Below, one piece after another: positions 56,032-64,000 of a DNA stretch of 64,000 nucleotides. Where the stretch lies: the NCBI RefSeq assembly GCF_003096715.1, contig NZ_QEOL01000007.1, forward strand, positions 124,001 to 188,000. Reading direction: 5' to 3'. The DNA comes from Paraburkholderia silvatlantica (GTDB taxonomy: Bacteria; Pseudomonadota; Gammaproteobacteria; Burkholderiales; Burkholderiaceae). The first letter of the stretch is position 1. Each line of letters starts with the position of its first letter. The translations under genes and the position numbers were made by a program. Under the pieces are notes generated by a model, which saw nothing but the letters and a program-made list of their open reading frames with translations, was not told the DNA's origin and did no database searches.

Positions 56032-56178
56032 TCAGTAGCCGCCACCCGACGAGCCGCCCGAACTGCTCGACGAGCCCCCGCCTGAATTCATGTCGCTGCA
56101 AGCCGTGAGGCCTGCACCCGCGACGCCTGCCAGCGCCGCACAAACGAGACACGCGAGAGCTTTGCGAAACCGCGCCAT
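56032..56178 (-). CDS. 48-residue Gly/Ser lipoprotein heading the sigma operon
   Basis: A short gene with a textbook start: AAAGGAGGTGATC directly before ATG 56178. The product begins MARFRKALAC, has a hydrophobic signal and the lipobox LTAC, so the mature lipoprotein starts at Cys27 and is only 22 residues: SDMNSGGG followed by Ser and Gly runs ending GGGY. It is likely anchored to a membrane with a flexible Ser/Gly tail. It precedes the ECF sigma gene by 12 bases and is probably part of its signalling. No family recognised. Confidence 0.8.
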   Translation of the reverse strand: MARFRKALACLVCAALAGVAGAGLTACSDMNSGGGSSSSSGGSSGGGY

Positions 56179-56214
56179 GATCACCTCCTTTGACAGTTCA
56201 TCGCCGATATCGCG

Positions 56215-56243
56215 TTAAACGTTGCAGCCGGTGCGCTTATTCC
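56215..56243 (-). promoter_or_regulatory. ECF-type promoter candidate for the sigma operon
   Basis: On the minus strand GGAATAA (56243-56237), 15-base spacer, CGTTTAA (56221-56215), ending 37 bases before the lipoprotein start. GGAAT with CGTT is the general form of ECF-dependent promoters. Which sigma factor reads it is not shown. Confidence 0.5.
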
Positions 56244-56709
56244 GCGCAAGCGGCGATTTCGCCTTTCGTGTGCCGCCGCACGGAACGAAGCCCTCGGGCA
56301 CCGCGAGAATCGTCGCAAGCGGATCGAAATACATCGTGTCAGCGTGTGATCCGGCCTCGAATCGGCCGAGCATGGCCCGCCGTCATGGACTACGCTGTGT
56401 GAGTGAGCGCATGCGCGTCGAATGGTCGCGGGGGTCTGACAATCCGCGGACGCATCGTCGGCAGGCTTCTTTTCCGAAAACCGCTGTCGCTGCCATCGCA
56501 ACCTGTCATCCGGACGTGCCGCTTCCCGGCAGCCGACGACGAGGGACGCAGCGATGCATTTTTCGTCAATCTGCGGCCGCGGCCGCGAGCCGGTATAGTT
56601 CTGCAGTAAGCTTAGTTCCCCGCACGCGCGCTTCACCGCAAGGTAGAATCGCGGCGAGCAAACGTTTCCAACTGATTGCGGCATTGCGCCGCCTGGCCAA
56701 ACCTAGTCC
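56244..56709. other. Divergent intergenic region ECF operon / hfq2
   Basis: 466 bases without a supportable gene. A TATAGT (56594-56599) lies 110 bases before hfq2 as a possible -10; no good -35. Confidence 0.4.
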
Positions 56710-57219
56710 ATGCCTTCCGCAGAATCGCACCCGCAAAACGACTTCATGAATGCCGCGCGTAAGGAAAGAAAGCGCGTCGAAATCTATCTGGTCAACGGCA
56801 TTCGCCTGACCGGATGCATCGAGTCGTTCGATCAGTACCTGGTGATGCTGCGCACGCCCGTCGGCTTGCAAGGCATCTACAAGCGCGCCATTTCGACCAT
56901 CCAGCTCGACACCGGCACCCGTCCGGGTCCGCGCCCGGGCGGCGCTCGCAGCTCGCACGGCGAGCATACGAGCCGCGGCCCGCACGGCAGTCACGGCGGC
57001 CATGGCCCGCGCGAACCACGAGAACCGCGCGAATCGCGCGAGCCGCGTGAGAACTGGTCGGCGCCGTCCGGCGCGCCATCTGGCGCATCGAGCGCCCCCG
57101 GCAACGACCGTGGCGCCCAGGACGGCCCAGTCGTCGTCACGCGCCGCCGCCGCCTCTACGGCGCGGTGAACAACGGCGGCAACGGCGGCAACGGCGGCGA
57201 AGGCTCGGGCAACAGCTAA
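56710..57219 (+). CDS. hfq2: Hfq-type RNA chaperone with long disordered tail (Hfq2)
   Basis: 169 aa, about twice a normal Hfq. Res. 8-68 form the Sm fold: [39 protein letters not shown] is split into helix and Sm1 strands, with YKRAIST as Sm2 (canonical YKHA, so His is Arg). The remaining 100 residues are Gly/His/Arg/Glu/Pro-rich with [10 protein letters not shown] repeats and a [10 protein letters not shown] end. Burkholderia cenocepacia has such a second Hfq (established knowledge). Expected to bind small RNAs; the tail may bind RNA or phase separate. ATG 56710. Confidence 0.92.
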   Translation: MPSAESHPQNDFMNAARKERKRVEIYLVNGIRLTGCIESFDQYLVMLRTPVGLQGIYKRAISTIQLDTGTRPGPRPGGARSSHGEHTSRGPHGSHGGHGPREPREPRESREPRENWSAPSGAPSGASSAPGNDRGAQDGPVVVTRRRRLYGAVNNGGNGGNGGEGSGNS

Positions 57220-57457
57220 GCCGCTGCGGACTGGCGCACCCGCTGCACGGTGCGCCAGTCACGTCGATCTTCTGTACAGTATGGGCGCGCCTTGGCGCGG
57301 CCGCTTGTTTGCGCGCGCCGATTCTTGTGCAGCTGCGGTGCCGTCGCGTTCAGTTTCGTTCCCCCGTCTTCCGAAGCAATCTGACAGCCGTGGCTCGCGG
57401 TCACGATTCTGGCTTTGCGTTATTCTGGTCATCATGCATATCGCCACGGAGACCGCC

Positions 57458-57646
57458 ATGAGCGCATCCAAGCCGAAAGCCCCGCAACCCTCACAGGAAG
57501 ACCAGCTCGACGAAGCGCTCGACGAAACCTTCCCGGCGAGCGATCCGATCGCCGTCGACCCCTCGCCTACCGGCGCTCAGCCGAAGCCCCATTCCGCAGA
57601 CGAAACCCACAAGGGCCGCGACACGCATCGCCACGGCAAGCATTGA
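57458..57646 (+). CDS. Small acidic hypothetical protein (62 aa)
   Basis: ATG 57458 with GGAG seven bases upstream; the ATG eight codons earlier is possible. Polar, Pro-rich, with the recurring core DEALDETFPASDPIAVDPS that I have seen in many small proteobacterial proteins of unknown function; His/Lys-rich end. Followed by a good terminator, which supports expression. Likely intrinsically disordered. Confidence 0.7.
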   Translation: MSASKPKAPQPSQEDQLDEALDETFPASDPIAVDPSPTGAQPKPHSADETHKGRDTHRHGKH

Positions 57647-57675
57647 GCACGGGCCTGAACGATCGCACCATGAAG

Positions 57676-57708
57676 AAAGGCGGAACGTCCATGACGTTCC
57701 GCCTTTTT
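57676..57708 (+). terminator. Rho-independent terminator
   Basis: AAAGGCGGAACGT and ACGTTCCGCCTTT around CCATG-type loop, then Ts. Confidence 0.92.
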
Positions 57709-57815
57709 GCGTGCCGCATCCGCGTGTTTCGCTCACCTCGTCGCTCGACCCGTCGCCCACCGCGTCGCACGGAGGGGCGCATGGCGAGCGCTCTGGCCGC
57801 GCCACGTACCGGCGA

Positions 57816-58565
57816 TCAGCGGATCGGCAAACCGCCTTCCACTTGTTGCTGCAGTTCGCGCACCTGACGCTGAACCGTGCGCAGTTGCGCCTGGGCAGCC
57901 GTCTTCTGCGCCTGCAATGCGTTCGCCTGATCGCGGCCCTGCTTCTGCTGGTCCGCGACAAGCGCCTGCTGCTCGCGCGCGATGGCAAGATCCGCCTGGA
58001 GCCGGTTCGCGTGGTCCTGTGTGAGTGCGATCATGCGGTCCGTGAACGCTTTCTGCGCTTCGAGGCGCGTGCGGCGGATTTCCACCTCGGCGAGCTGTCC
58101 CGACTTCACCGCGAAGTCGTGATAGATGGCTTCAGCGCGCGTCTCGTCGCTCGTCTTGATCACGCGCCAGAACGTCTTGTTCTGGAATAGCGTGACGTAG
58201 TACGTCATTTCCTTGCCGTAAAACAGCAAGCTTGCCCCGTACGAGCCGTTGTAGGTCGTACGCAGCTCGGCGAGCTCCTGGCCCCGCAGCATCTGCTGCA
58301 GCTCGGCGACGTTGCCTGCAGCGTTCTGCTTCGCTTCATCCGGCGTGAGCACGCCCGGCTGGCTCGCTGCCAAAGGCAGCGCAGGGGTCGCGGCCTGCTC
58401 GTCCTTCATTGCGGGTGCGGCGTTGGTCTGTGCTACGGGCGCCGCTGCTGCTGCATTCGCTGCTGCTGAATTGTCAGGCGGCGTCTGTGCGCAGCCCGTA
58501 CCCATTCCCCCGATTAATACCAGCGCCGCCAAGGCGGTGCGACGAACTCTCCACTTGTAGTCCAT
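57816..58565 (-). CDS. DUF2968-type lipoprotein
   Basis: 249 aa. Lipobox at MGTGC (res. 22-26) gives an N-terminally acylated Cys; Ala/Pro linker; conserved core ELRTTYNGSYGASLLFYGKEMTYYV and FWRVIKTSDETRAEAIYHDFA of DUF2968; C-terminal coiled coil rich in Gln/Ala/Lys (QQALVADQQKQGRDQANAL). Function unknown. ATG 58565 lies just after CTGTT-CAA-AACAG, whose right arm overlaps the ribosome site and might limit translation. Confidence 0.88.
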   Translation of the reverse strand: MDYKWRVRRTALAALVLIGGMGTGCAQTPPDNSAAANAAAAAPVAQTNAAPAMKDEQAATPALPLAASQPGVLTPDEAKQNAAGNVAELQQMLRGQELAELRTTYNGSYGASLLFYGKEMTYYVTLFQNKTFWRVIKTSDETRAEAIYHDFAVKSGQLAEVEIRRTRLEAQKAFTDRMIALTQDHANRLQADLAIAREQQALVADQQKQGRDQANALQAQKTAAQAQLRTVQRQVRELQQQVEGGLPIR

Positions 58566-58884
58566 GTAGTACCTGTTTTGAACAGTTCTAATTTTTACAA
58601 ATCGGCACAATTATTACTCACTTTCGCGTGTTTCGGGCCCCTCGTAGAAAATTTGCCGATTGCGTCTCTTTTCCCACAACACCCGGCACGTTTTTTCGGG
58701 GAATCGTGCGGTGTTCTTGCATCGCCAGCCGTTTTGGTCCAGCGCGACGAGGAGGCCGACCAGACTAGAGTTCCTTCTCTCAGACGCACGCGGCGCTTTC
58801 CAGTATCCTGCCCTGACCTTGCGGCGTGCCAGGCGCGAAGCACGGTCAGCATCGACACGACAAACAACATCAGTGGAGGAAGAC
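58566..58884. other. Divergent region DUF2968 / DUF2147 genes
   Basis: 319 bases, no gene. Contains the CTGTTTTGAACAG inverted repeat (58573-58585) near the DUF2968 start and otherwise nothing recognised. Confidence 0.45.
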
Positions 58885-59349
58885 ATGAACCGGGTCATGG
58901 GACGCGCGGCGCGCCATGTTGCGCTTGCGAGTGCACTACTGTGCGGCGCCCTCGCCGCGCACGCTCAAACCGACACGCCAGTCGGCGTCTGGCAGACCAT
59001 CGACGATCACACCGGCCAGCCGAAAGCGCTCGTGCAGATCAGCGCCGACGCCAACGGCGACCTGAGCGGCAAGGTCATCAAGGGACTCGGCGCGAATGAC
59101 CAGCCCGACCGGCGCTGCACGGCCTGCACCGACTCGCGCAAGGATCAGTTGATCCTCGGCATGACGATCATCGACAGCATGAAGAAGACCGCTGAGGGCT
59201 ATGACGGCGGACACATTCTCGACCCCGAGAACGGCAAGGTGTACCGGTGCAAGATGCATATGGAAGACGGCGGCCAGAAACTCGTCGTGCGCGGCTATAT
59301 GGGTATTTCGCTGCTTGGACGCTCGCAGACGTGGGTACGTCAGCAGTGA
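58885..59349 (+). CDS. DUF2147-family exported protein
   Basis: 154 aa. Sec signal (cleavage after LAAHA), then the DUF2147 pattern: GVWQTIDDHTGQPKALVQI, LSGKVIKGLG, a CTAC cluster (RRCTACTDSRKDQ), GMTIIDSMKK, GHILDPENGKVYRCKMHM and the end VVRGYMGISLLGRSQTWVR. Lipocalin-like periplasmic protein of unknown role. ATG 58885 with GGAGGAAGAC; upstream frame is not homologous. A hairpin at 59416-59450 follows. Confidence 0.93.
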   Translation: MNRVMGRAARHVALASALLCGALAAHAQTDTPVGVWQTIDDHTGQPKALVQISADANGDLSGKVIKGLGANDQPDRRCTACTDSRKDQLILGMTIIDSMKKTAEGYDGGHILDPENGKVYRCKMHMEDGGQKLVVRGYMGISLLGRSQTWVRQQ

Positions 59350-59415
59350 GTGCATGAGTGTGCGGATCGACCTGACGACCGGTGCCTAAACCGGCAGGGG
59401 ACCTGAGAGACGAAA

Positions 59416-59450
59416 CCGGCCGAGGCGCACACGTGAGCCGCTTCGGCCGG
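59416..59450. terminator. Hairpin between DUF2147 gene and transposase fragment
   Basis: CCGGCCGA (59416-59423) and TCGGCCGG (59443-59450), convergent genes on both sides; no U-run. Confidence 0.5.
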
Positions 59451-59468
59451 ACTTCCCAAGCGTCGGTG

Positions 59469-59936
59469 TTACACCCTGCGACGATACACGCAGCGGTAGC
59501 TGAAAGGCGCCGATGACGCGGCCGCGGACGCCACCGATACGAACGCCGGATTGCGCGCCGAATTGCGCGCCGGATTGCGCACCGCCTTGTGCCTGCGCGC
59601 TGCCTTTTCCGCGCGGCTCGCACGCTTGCGCATGCGCGCTTCGATGGTGTCGCACAACCTCACGCCGTCTTCGCCGAACAACTCGCCCATCACGCGCTTG
59701 AGCGCGCCGTTGTAGTGCCAGGTCTTGAAGCGGCGATGGCAGGTTTGATACGAAGGGTAGCGGCGCGGCATGGCCGACCAGTTCGCACCGCTATACATGA
59801 CCCACAGCACGCCGTTGAGCACCGCGCGCGTATTGGTGAGCGGCCGCCCGCGCAACTCGGTGCGCGGGCGCAGTTCGGGCAGGAGCAGCATCACGCGCTG
59901 CCATTCTTCGTCGGTAATATCGCGATGCGGAGTCAT
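59469..59936 (-). pseudogene. Orphan IS5-type transposase N-domain (DUF4096)
   Basis: 155 aa from ATG 59936. Res. 1-85 match the DUF4096 domain found at the N-terminus of IS5-group transposases: ITDEEWQRVMLLLPE, GRPLTNTRAVLNGVLWVMYSGANWSAMPRRY, CHRRFKTWHYNG. The DDE catalytic half is absent; the C-terminus is a basic low-complexity tail with RNPARNSARNP encoded by 12-base repeats, and no terminal inverted repeats are visible. Either an IS remnant or a domesticated DNA-binding protein. Confidence 0.7.
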
Positions 59937-60073
59937 GGCGGGTCCTTTGTCAGAGGGTGTGCCGACAAACGATATCCACCCGCCCCCGCCGCCCATATCA
60001 GACGAGTCCGAATCTTGAAAAACGTGCCGCGGGTGCGCCCACGGACCGCACTTGCGGCGCGGGCGCCGGGCGG

Positions 60074-61171
60074 TCAGGTCAAGGCCGTATCGACGATGCG
60101 GCGCGGCGTTTCGAGATATTCCTTCGACTGCATTTCGACGATACGCGACACCGTGCGCGTGAACTCGTTGGCCATCGGGCCTTCCACGTAGAGTTCTTCG
60201 GGCGGCACCGCGGCCGACATCAGCAGCTTGACCTTGTGGTCGTAGAACACGTCGATGAGCCAGGTGAAGCGGCGTGCTTCGGACTGCATACGAGGCGTCA
60301 TCTGCGGCACGTCGGAGAGGATCACGGCGTGGAAGCGGCTCGCCAGTTCCAGATAGTCGTTCTGCGAGCGCGGACCGCCGCACAGCGTCGCGAAATCGAA
60401 CCACACCACGCCATCCGCCTTGCGCAGCGCCTTCAGTTCGCGCTTTTCGATGCGCAGCAGCGGGCTTTCGTCGGGGACAGCAGCGAGCTGCGCGAACGAG
60501 TGGCGCAACGCCTTGTCGGCGGCGGCGCCGAGCGGCGTGTGATAGACCTCGACCTGCGCAAGCGTGCGCTGTCGATAGTCGACGCCCGCATCGACGTTGA
60601 GGACATCGAGCTTACTCTTGATCAACTCGATCGCAGGCAGCATGCGGTCGCGATGCAGGCCATCGGGATAGAGCAGATCGGGATCGTAGTTGGACGTCAT
60701 CACGAACTGCACGCCGTTCTCGAAGAGACGGTCGAGCAGACGGTAGAGGATCATTGCGTCGGCGATATCCGAGACGTGGAATTCGTCGAAGCAGATCAGT
60801 CGATAACGCTTCGCAATGCGGCGCGCAAGTTCGTCGAGCGGATCGGCCTGGCCCTTGAGTTCTTCGAGCTCGCGGTGCACTTCGCGCATGAATTCGTGAA
60901 AGTGCAGACGCGTCTTGCGCTGCAGCGGCACGACCGCATAGAAGCTGTCCATCAGGAAGCTCTTGCCGCGCCCCACGCCGCCCCACATGTACACGCCGCG
61001 CGGCAGGTCGGGGTGAATGAGGAACTTCTTGAAGGCGTTCGAACGCCGCGACTTGTACGCGACCCACTCGTCGTAGCACCGCTGCAGCCGGTCGATCGCG
61101 GCGCGCTGCGCCGTATCGGGCTTGTATCCCCGCTTCTGCAGTTCGTTTTCGTAGTATTCGGTGACGTTCAT
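60074..61171 (-). CDS. zapE: Cell division ATPase ZapE (AFG1 family)
   Basis: 365 aa from ATG 61171. Walker A GGVGRGKS (res. 64-71), Walker B LICFDEF, sensor region FVMTSNYDPDLLYPDGLHRDRMLPAI and the family segments FHEFMREVH and WFDFATLCGGPRSQNDYLEL. Stabilises FtsZ constriction under stress in E. coli. Downstream of lpdA; here last gene of the odhB-lpdA-zapE series. Confidence 0.95.
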   Translation of the reverse strand: MNVTEYYENELQKRGYKPDTAQRAAIDRLQRCYDEWVAYKSRRSNAFKKFLIHPDLPRGVYMWGGVGRGKSFLMDSFYAVVPLQRKTRLHFHEFMREVHRELEELKGQADPLDELARRIAKRYRLICFDEFHVSDIADAMILYRLLDRLFENGVQFVMTSNYDPDLLYPDGLHRDRMLPAIELIKSKLDVLNVDAGVDYRQRTLAQVEVYHTPLGAAADKALRHSFAQLAAVPDESPLLRIEKRELKALRKADGVVWFDFATLCGGPRSQNDYLELASRFHAVILSDVPQMTPRMQSEARRFTWLIDVFYDHKVKLLMSAAVPPEELYVEGPMANEFTRTVSRIVEMQSKEYLETPRRIVDTALT

Positions 61172-61281
61172 TTTCTGGGCCGCAAATGAGCAAAGGCGGG
61201 AGAGCAAAAGCCCACCCGCCTCCGTACGTGATGCTGGTACATCAAGGCGGAGCGGCCAAAAAAGCCGGCCGCCCCTGGCGC

Positions 61282-62712
61282 TTACATGTTGAGCGCGCGC
61301 TTGTCAGTGGCGAGTGCAGCTTCGCGCATGACTTCGGACAGCGACGGGTGCGGATGGCAGATGCGGCCGATGTCTTCGGCGGCAGCCTTGAATTCCATCG
61401 CCACCACGGCTTCCGCGATCAGGTCCGACGCGTTGGCCGAGATGATGTGCACGCCGAGCAGTTCGTCGGTTTTGGCATCGGCGATCATCTTCACGAAGCC
61501 GTCCGACTTGTTGATGCCCAGTGCGCGGCCGTTCGCCATGAACGGGAACTGGCCCGTCCTGATTTCACGGCCTTCTGCCTTGAGCTGCTGCTCCGTCTTG
61601 CCGACCCATGCGATTTCCGGCTCGGTGTAGATCACCCACGGAATGCAGTTGTAGTCGATGTGCGGCTTCTGGCCGTCGATGATCTCGGCCACCAGCACGC
61701 CTTCGTCTTCGGCCTTGTGCGCGAGCATCGGGCCGCGCACCACGTCGCCGATCGCGTACACGTTCGGCACCGACGTTGCGCAGTGGTCGTCCACGTCGAT
61801 GAAGCCACGCTCGTTGGCCTTCAGGCCGATCGCTTCGAGACCGAGGTTGTCGGTGTTCGGCACGCGGCCAACCGACACGATCAGGCGGTCGGCTTCGAGC
61901 ACTTGCGCGTTGCCGTCCTTGTCGGTGTAGTGGATCGTGACGTTCTTGTCCGTCGCCTTCACTTCGCCCACCTTCACGCCGACGTGAATGTCGAGACCCT
62001 GCTTCTTGAAGAGCTTCGCCGCTTCCTTCGCGAGCGCCTGGTCAGTCGCGCCGAGGAATTCCGGCAGCGCTTCGAGGATCGTGACGTCGGCACCGAGACG
62101 GCGCCACACCGAGCCCAGCTCCAGACCGATCACGCCTGCGCCGATCACAGCCAGCTTCTTCGGCACGCTGTCGAACGTGAGCGCGCCTTCGTTGTCGGAG
62201 ACGATCTTGTTGTCGACCGGAATGCCCGGCAGATGACGGGCCTTCGAGCCCGTCGCGATGATCACGTTCTTCGCCGTGACGACTTCGGTTTCGCCTTCGC
62301 CGCTCACTTCGATCTGCACGCCGGCTTCGTTCTTGCCGGTGAACTTGCCATGGCCCTTGAGCCACGTGATCTTGTTCTTGCGGAACAGGAACTCGATACC
62401 CTTCGTCATCTTCTCGACGATGCCTTCCTTGCGGGCGAGCATCTTCGCGACGTCGATCTTCACGTCGGAGACGTTGATGCCGTGATCGGCCAGGTGATGC
62501 TGGGCGTTCTCGAACTCTTCCGACGAGGCGAGCAGCGCCTTCGACGGAATGCAGCCGACGTTCAGGCAGGTGCCGCCGAGCTTCAGCGCGCCGGCCGGGT
62601 TCTTCCACTTTTCGATACACGCAACCGACTTGCCGAGCTGCGCGGCGCGGATCGCCGCGATATAGCCGCCGGGGCCGGCGCCGATCACGACGACGTCAAA
62701 TTCTTTGGACAT
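61282..62712 (-). CDS. lpdA: Dihydrolipoyl dehydrogenase (E3)
   Basis: 476 aa from ATG 62712. FAD motif [11 protein letters not shown], redox Cys pair C49/C54 in [16 protein letters not shown] motif [11 protein letters not shown], and the His-Glu pair HPHPSLSE near the C-terminus. Reoxidises the lipoyl group of the 2-oxoglutarate dehydrogenase complex; directly downstream of odhB, so it is that complex's E3. Confidence 0.96.
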   Translation of the reverse strand: MSKEFDVVVIGAGPGGYIAAIRAAQLGKSVACIEKWKNPAGALKLGGTCLNVGCIPSKALLASSEEFENAQHHLADHGINVSDVKIDVAKMLARKEGIVEKMTKGIEFLFRKNKITWLKGHGKFTGKNEAGVQIEVSGEGETEVVTAKNVIIATGSKARHLPGIPVDNKIVSDNEGALTFDSVPKKLAVIGAGVIGLELGSVWRRLGADVTILEALPEFLGATDQALAKEAAKLFKKQGLDIHVGVKVGEVKATDKNVTIHYTDKDGNAQVLEADRLIVSVGRVPNTDNLGLEAIGLKANERGFIDVDDHCATSVPNVYAIGDVVRGPMLAHKAEDEGVLVAEIIDGQKPHIDYNCIPWVIYTEPEIAWVGKTEQQLKAEGREIRTGQFPFMANGRALGINKSDGFVKMIADAKTDELLGVHIISANASDLIAEAVVAMEFKAAAEDIGRICHPHPSLSEVMREAALATDKRALNM

Positions 62713-62813
62713 GGTCATCCTTTCGAGACGTGAGCGCGGCACGCGGAGCCCGGTTTCCGGAGTCCGCGCGCACGGCGCTCAGTATGAGACTTGATGCTTG
62801 ATGAGGCCGATCT

Positions 62814-64000
62814 TTACAGGTCGAGCAGCAGGCGAGCCGGATCTTCCAGCGCGTCCTTCATCGCGACCAGCGACAGGACGGCTTCGCGGCCGTCGATGAT
62901 GCGGTGGTCGTACGACATCGCGAGGTAGTTCATCGGGCGGATCACGATCTGGCCGTTCTCCACCACGGCGCGTTCCTTCGTGGCGTGCACGCCGAGGATC
63001 GCCGACTGCGGCGGGTTGATGATCGGGGTCGAGAGCATCGAGCCGAACACGCCGCCGTTCGAGATCGAGAACGTGCCACCCGTCATTTCTTCGATCGAAA
63101 GCTTGCCGTCCTTGGCCTTCTGGCCGAATTCGGCGATCTTCTTCTCGATGTCGGCGAGGCTCATCTGGTCTGCATTACGCAGGATGGGCACCACCAGGCC
63201 GCGCGGCGAACCGACCGCGATACCGATGTCGAAGTAGCCGTGGTAGACGATGTCGTTGCCGTCGATCGACGCGTTGACGAGCGGGAACTTCTTGAGGGCG
63301 TGAACCGCAGCCTTCACGAAGAACGACATGAAGCCGAGCTTCACGCCGTGTTCCTTCTCGAACTTGTCCTTGTACTTGTTGCGCAGTTCCATGACCGGCG
63401 CCATGTTCACTTCGTTGAACGTCGTGAGGATGGCGTTGGTTTGCTGCGACTCGAGCAGACGCTCGGCGATACGCGCACGCAGACGCGACATCGGCACGCG
63501 CTGTTCCGGACGGTCGTTGAGCCAGCTCGCAGCCGACGCCGGTGCGTTGACTTGCGGCAGCGACGGCTTGGCGGCAGCGGGCTTCGCAGCCGGTGCGGCC
63601 GCGGGAGCGGCCTTCGGCGCGCCTGCGCCCAGCACGTCCTGCTTCGTGATGCGGCCGTCACGGCCCGTGCCGGCGACGTCGCCGCCCGACAGGCCCTTCT
63701 CGGCCATCAGCTTGTTCGCTGCAGGCGAGGCGATCGTGCTGCTTGCCGTCGACGCGGCAGCGGCCGCGACCGGAGCGGCAGCCGGTGCTGCGGCGGGCGC
63801 GGCAGCCGCAGCGGCTGCGGGGGCCGCAACGGCGCCGGCCTTGGCTTCCGTGTCGATCTTCGCGATCACTTGTTCGCTCGTGACGGTTGCGCCGTCGCCC
63901 ACGATGATCTCGGCCAGCACGCCGGCAGCCGGCGCGGGCACTTCGAGCACGACCTTATCGGTTTCGATCTCGATGACGACTTCGTCCTGGGCGATCGCTT
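62814..64000 (-). CDS. odhB: Dihydrolipoamide succinyltransferase (E2), N-terminus cut by the window
   Basis: Visible C-terminal 395 codons. At the window edge the lipoyl domain shows [12 protein letters not shown] with the lipoylated Lys (63956-63954); then a long Ala/Pro linker, the E3/E1-binding domain ([32 protein letters not shown]) and the catalytic domain with [14 protein letters not shown] and the active-site His in [11 protein letters not shown]. Succinyl-CoA-forming core of the TCA cycle enzyme. The 5' end and odhA lie right of the window. Confidence 0.96.
   Translation of the reverse strand, partial: AIAQDEVVIEIETDKVVLEVPAPAAGVLAEIIVGDGATVTSEQVIAKIDTEAKAGAVAAPAAAAAAAPAAAPAAAPVAAAAASTASSTIASPAANKLMAEKGLSGGDVAGTGRDGRITKQDVLGAGAPKAAPAAAPAAKPAAAKPSLPQVNAPASAASWLNDRPEQRVPMSRLRARIAERLLESQQTNAILTTFNEVNMAPVMELRNKYKDKFEKEHGVKLGFMSFFVKAAVHALKKFPLVNASIDGNDIVYHGYFDIGIAVGSPRGLVVPILRNADQMSLADIEKKIAEFGQKAKDGKLSIEEMTGGTFSISNGGVFGSMLSTPIINPPQSAILGVHATKERAVVENGQIVIRPMNYLAMSYDHRIIDGREAVLSLVAMKDALEDPARLLLDL

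Noticed and set aside
58573..58585. LexA box CTGTTTTGAACAG
   Set aside because: Only five bases separate CTGT and ACAG; LexA sites need eight. Kept only as a possible leader hairpin.
61240..61275. Terminator between zapE and lpdA
   Set aside because: The A/T-run falls in the loop between GCGGCC and GGCCGC rather than after a stem; structure does not fit.

Overview
The window is high-GC betaproteobacterial chromosome and most closely resembles the Burkholderia/Paraburkholderia group. This is judged from gene content and order: aat-bpt-pyrD, rpiA-rlmB-rnr, odhB-lpdA-zapE, an ssu sulfonate operon ending in a molbindin, a long-tailed second Hfq, DUF2968 and DUF2147 proteins, and a classical 16-strand-type porin. 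No database could be searched, so the genus is an inference.

Layout. (1) 1-6349 is the right end of a prophage or genomic island inserted at the 5' end of dusA. It holds the C-terminal part of a reverse transcriptase with the motif typical of diversity-generating retroelements, a cytosine-5 DNA methyltransferase with a repeat-built middle region, a second small SAM methyltransferase, four hypothetical proteins, a PrtN-like activator and, on the other strand, a tyrosine integrase. The plus-strand genes overlap one another and read as one operon. (2) 6350-16314 is core genome: dusA, tRNA-His, a DnaJ-like protein, the ssuDCB-mop sulfonate operon (no ssuA), a 3-hydroxyisobutyryl-CoA hydrolase with a TetR regulator, an SMR efflux protein and a UPF0303 protein. 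(3) 16488-25937: initiator tRNA, a 12-bp minisatellite, a NUDIX hydrolase, the two N-end-rule aminoacyl-protein transferases, pyrD, a polar amino acid (cystine-type) importer, a Gfo/Idh oxidoreductase, a GntR regulator and manC. (4) 25938-29640: a Crp-like regulator behind a sigma-54-like promoter, and two adjacent secreted proteins, one almost free of charged residues. (5) 29641-34703: rpiA, rlmB, rnr and two nearly identical tRNA-Leu(CAG) genes.

(6) 34732-44334 is a one-direction oxalate block on the minus strand: GntR regulator, oxc, frc, a lone PAS protein, a small protein, pntA, pntB and an OxlT-type antiporter. Together these would import oxalate, decarboxylate it via oxalyl-CoA to formyl-CoA/formate, and balance NADH/NADPH by transhydrogenation. 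A shared AT-rich motif lies upstream of both oxc and the regulator. (7) 44584-52437: a small unknown protein, an acyl-CoA ligase with an SDR, a porin, an MFS transporter, and a fadD that is broken by an internal deletion plus frameshift. (8) 52467-56243 is an unusual five-gene operon: a 48-residue Gly/Ser lipoprotein, an ECF sigma factor, its membrane anti-sigma factor, a VAO-family flavoprotein and a small twin-arginine-like exported protein, behind an ECF-type promoter candidate. (9) 56710-64000: Hfq2, a small acidic protein, DUF2968 lipoprotein, DUF2147 protein, an orphan transposase N-domain, zapE, lpdA and the 5'-truncated odhB.

The points most worth following are the DGR-type reverse transcriptase at the left edge (its template and variable repeats should lie just outside the window), the lipoprotein-sigma-antisigma-flavoenzyme operon, the low-charge secreted pair, and the transhydrogenase built into the oxalate block.
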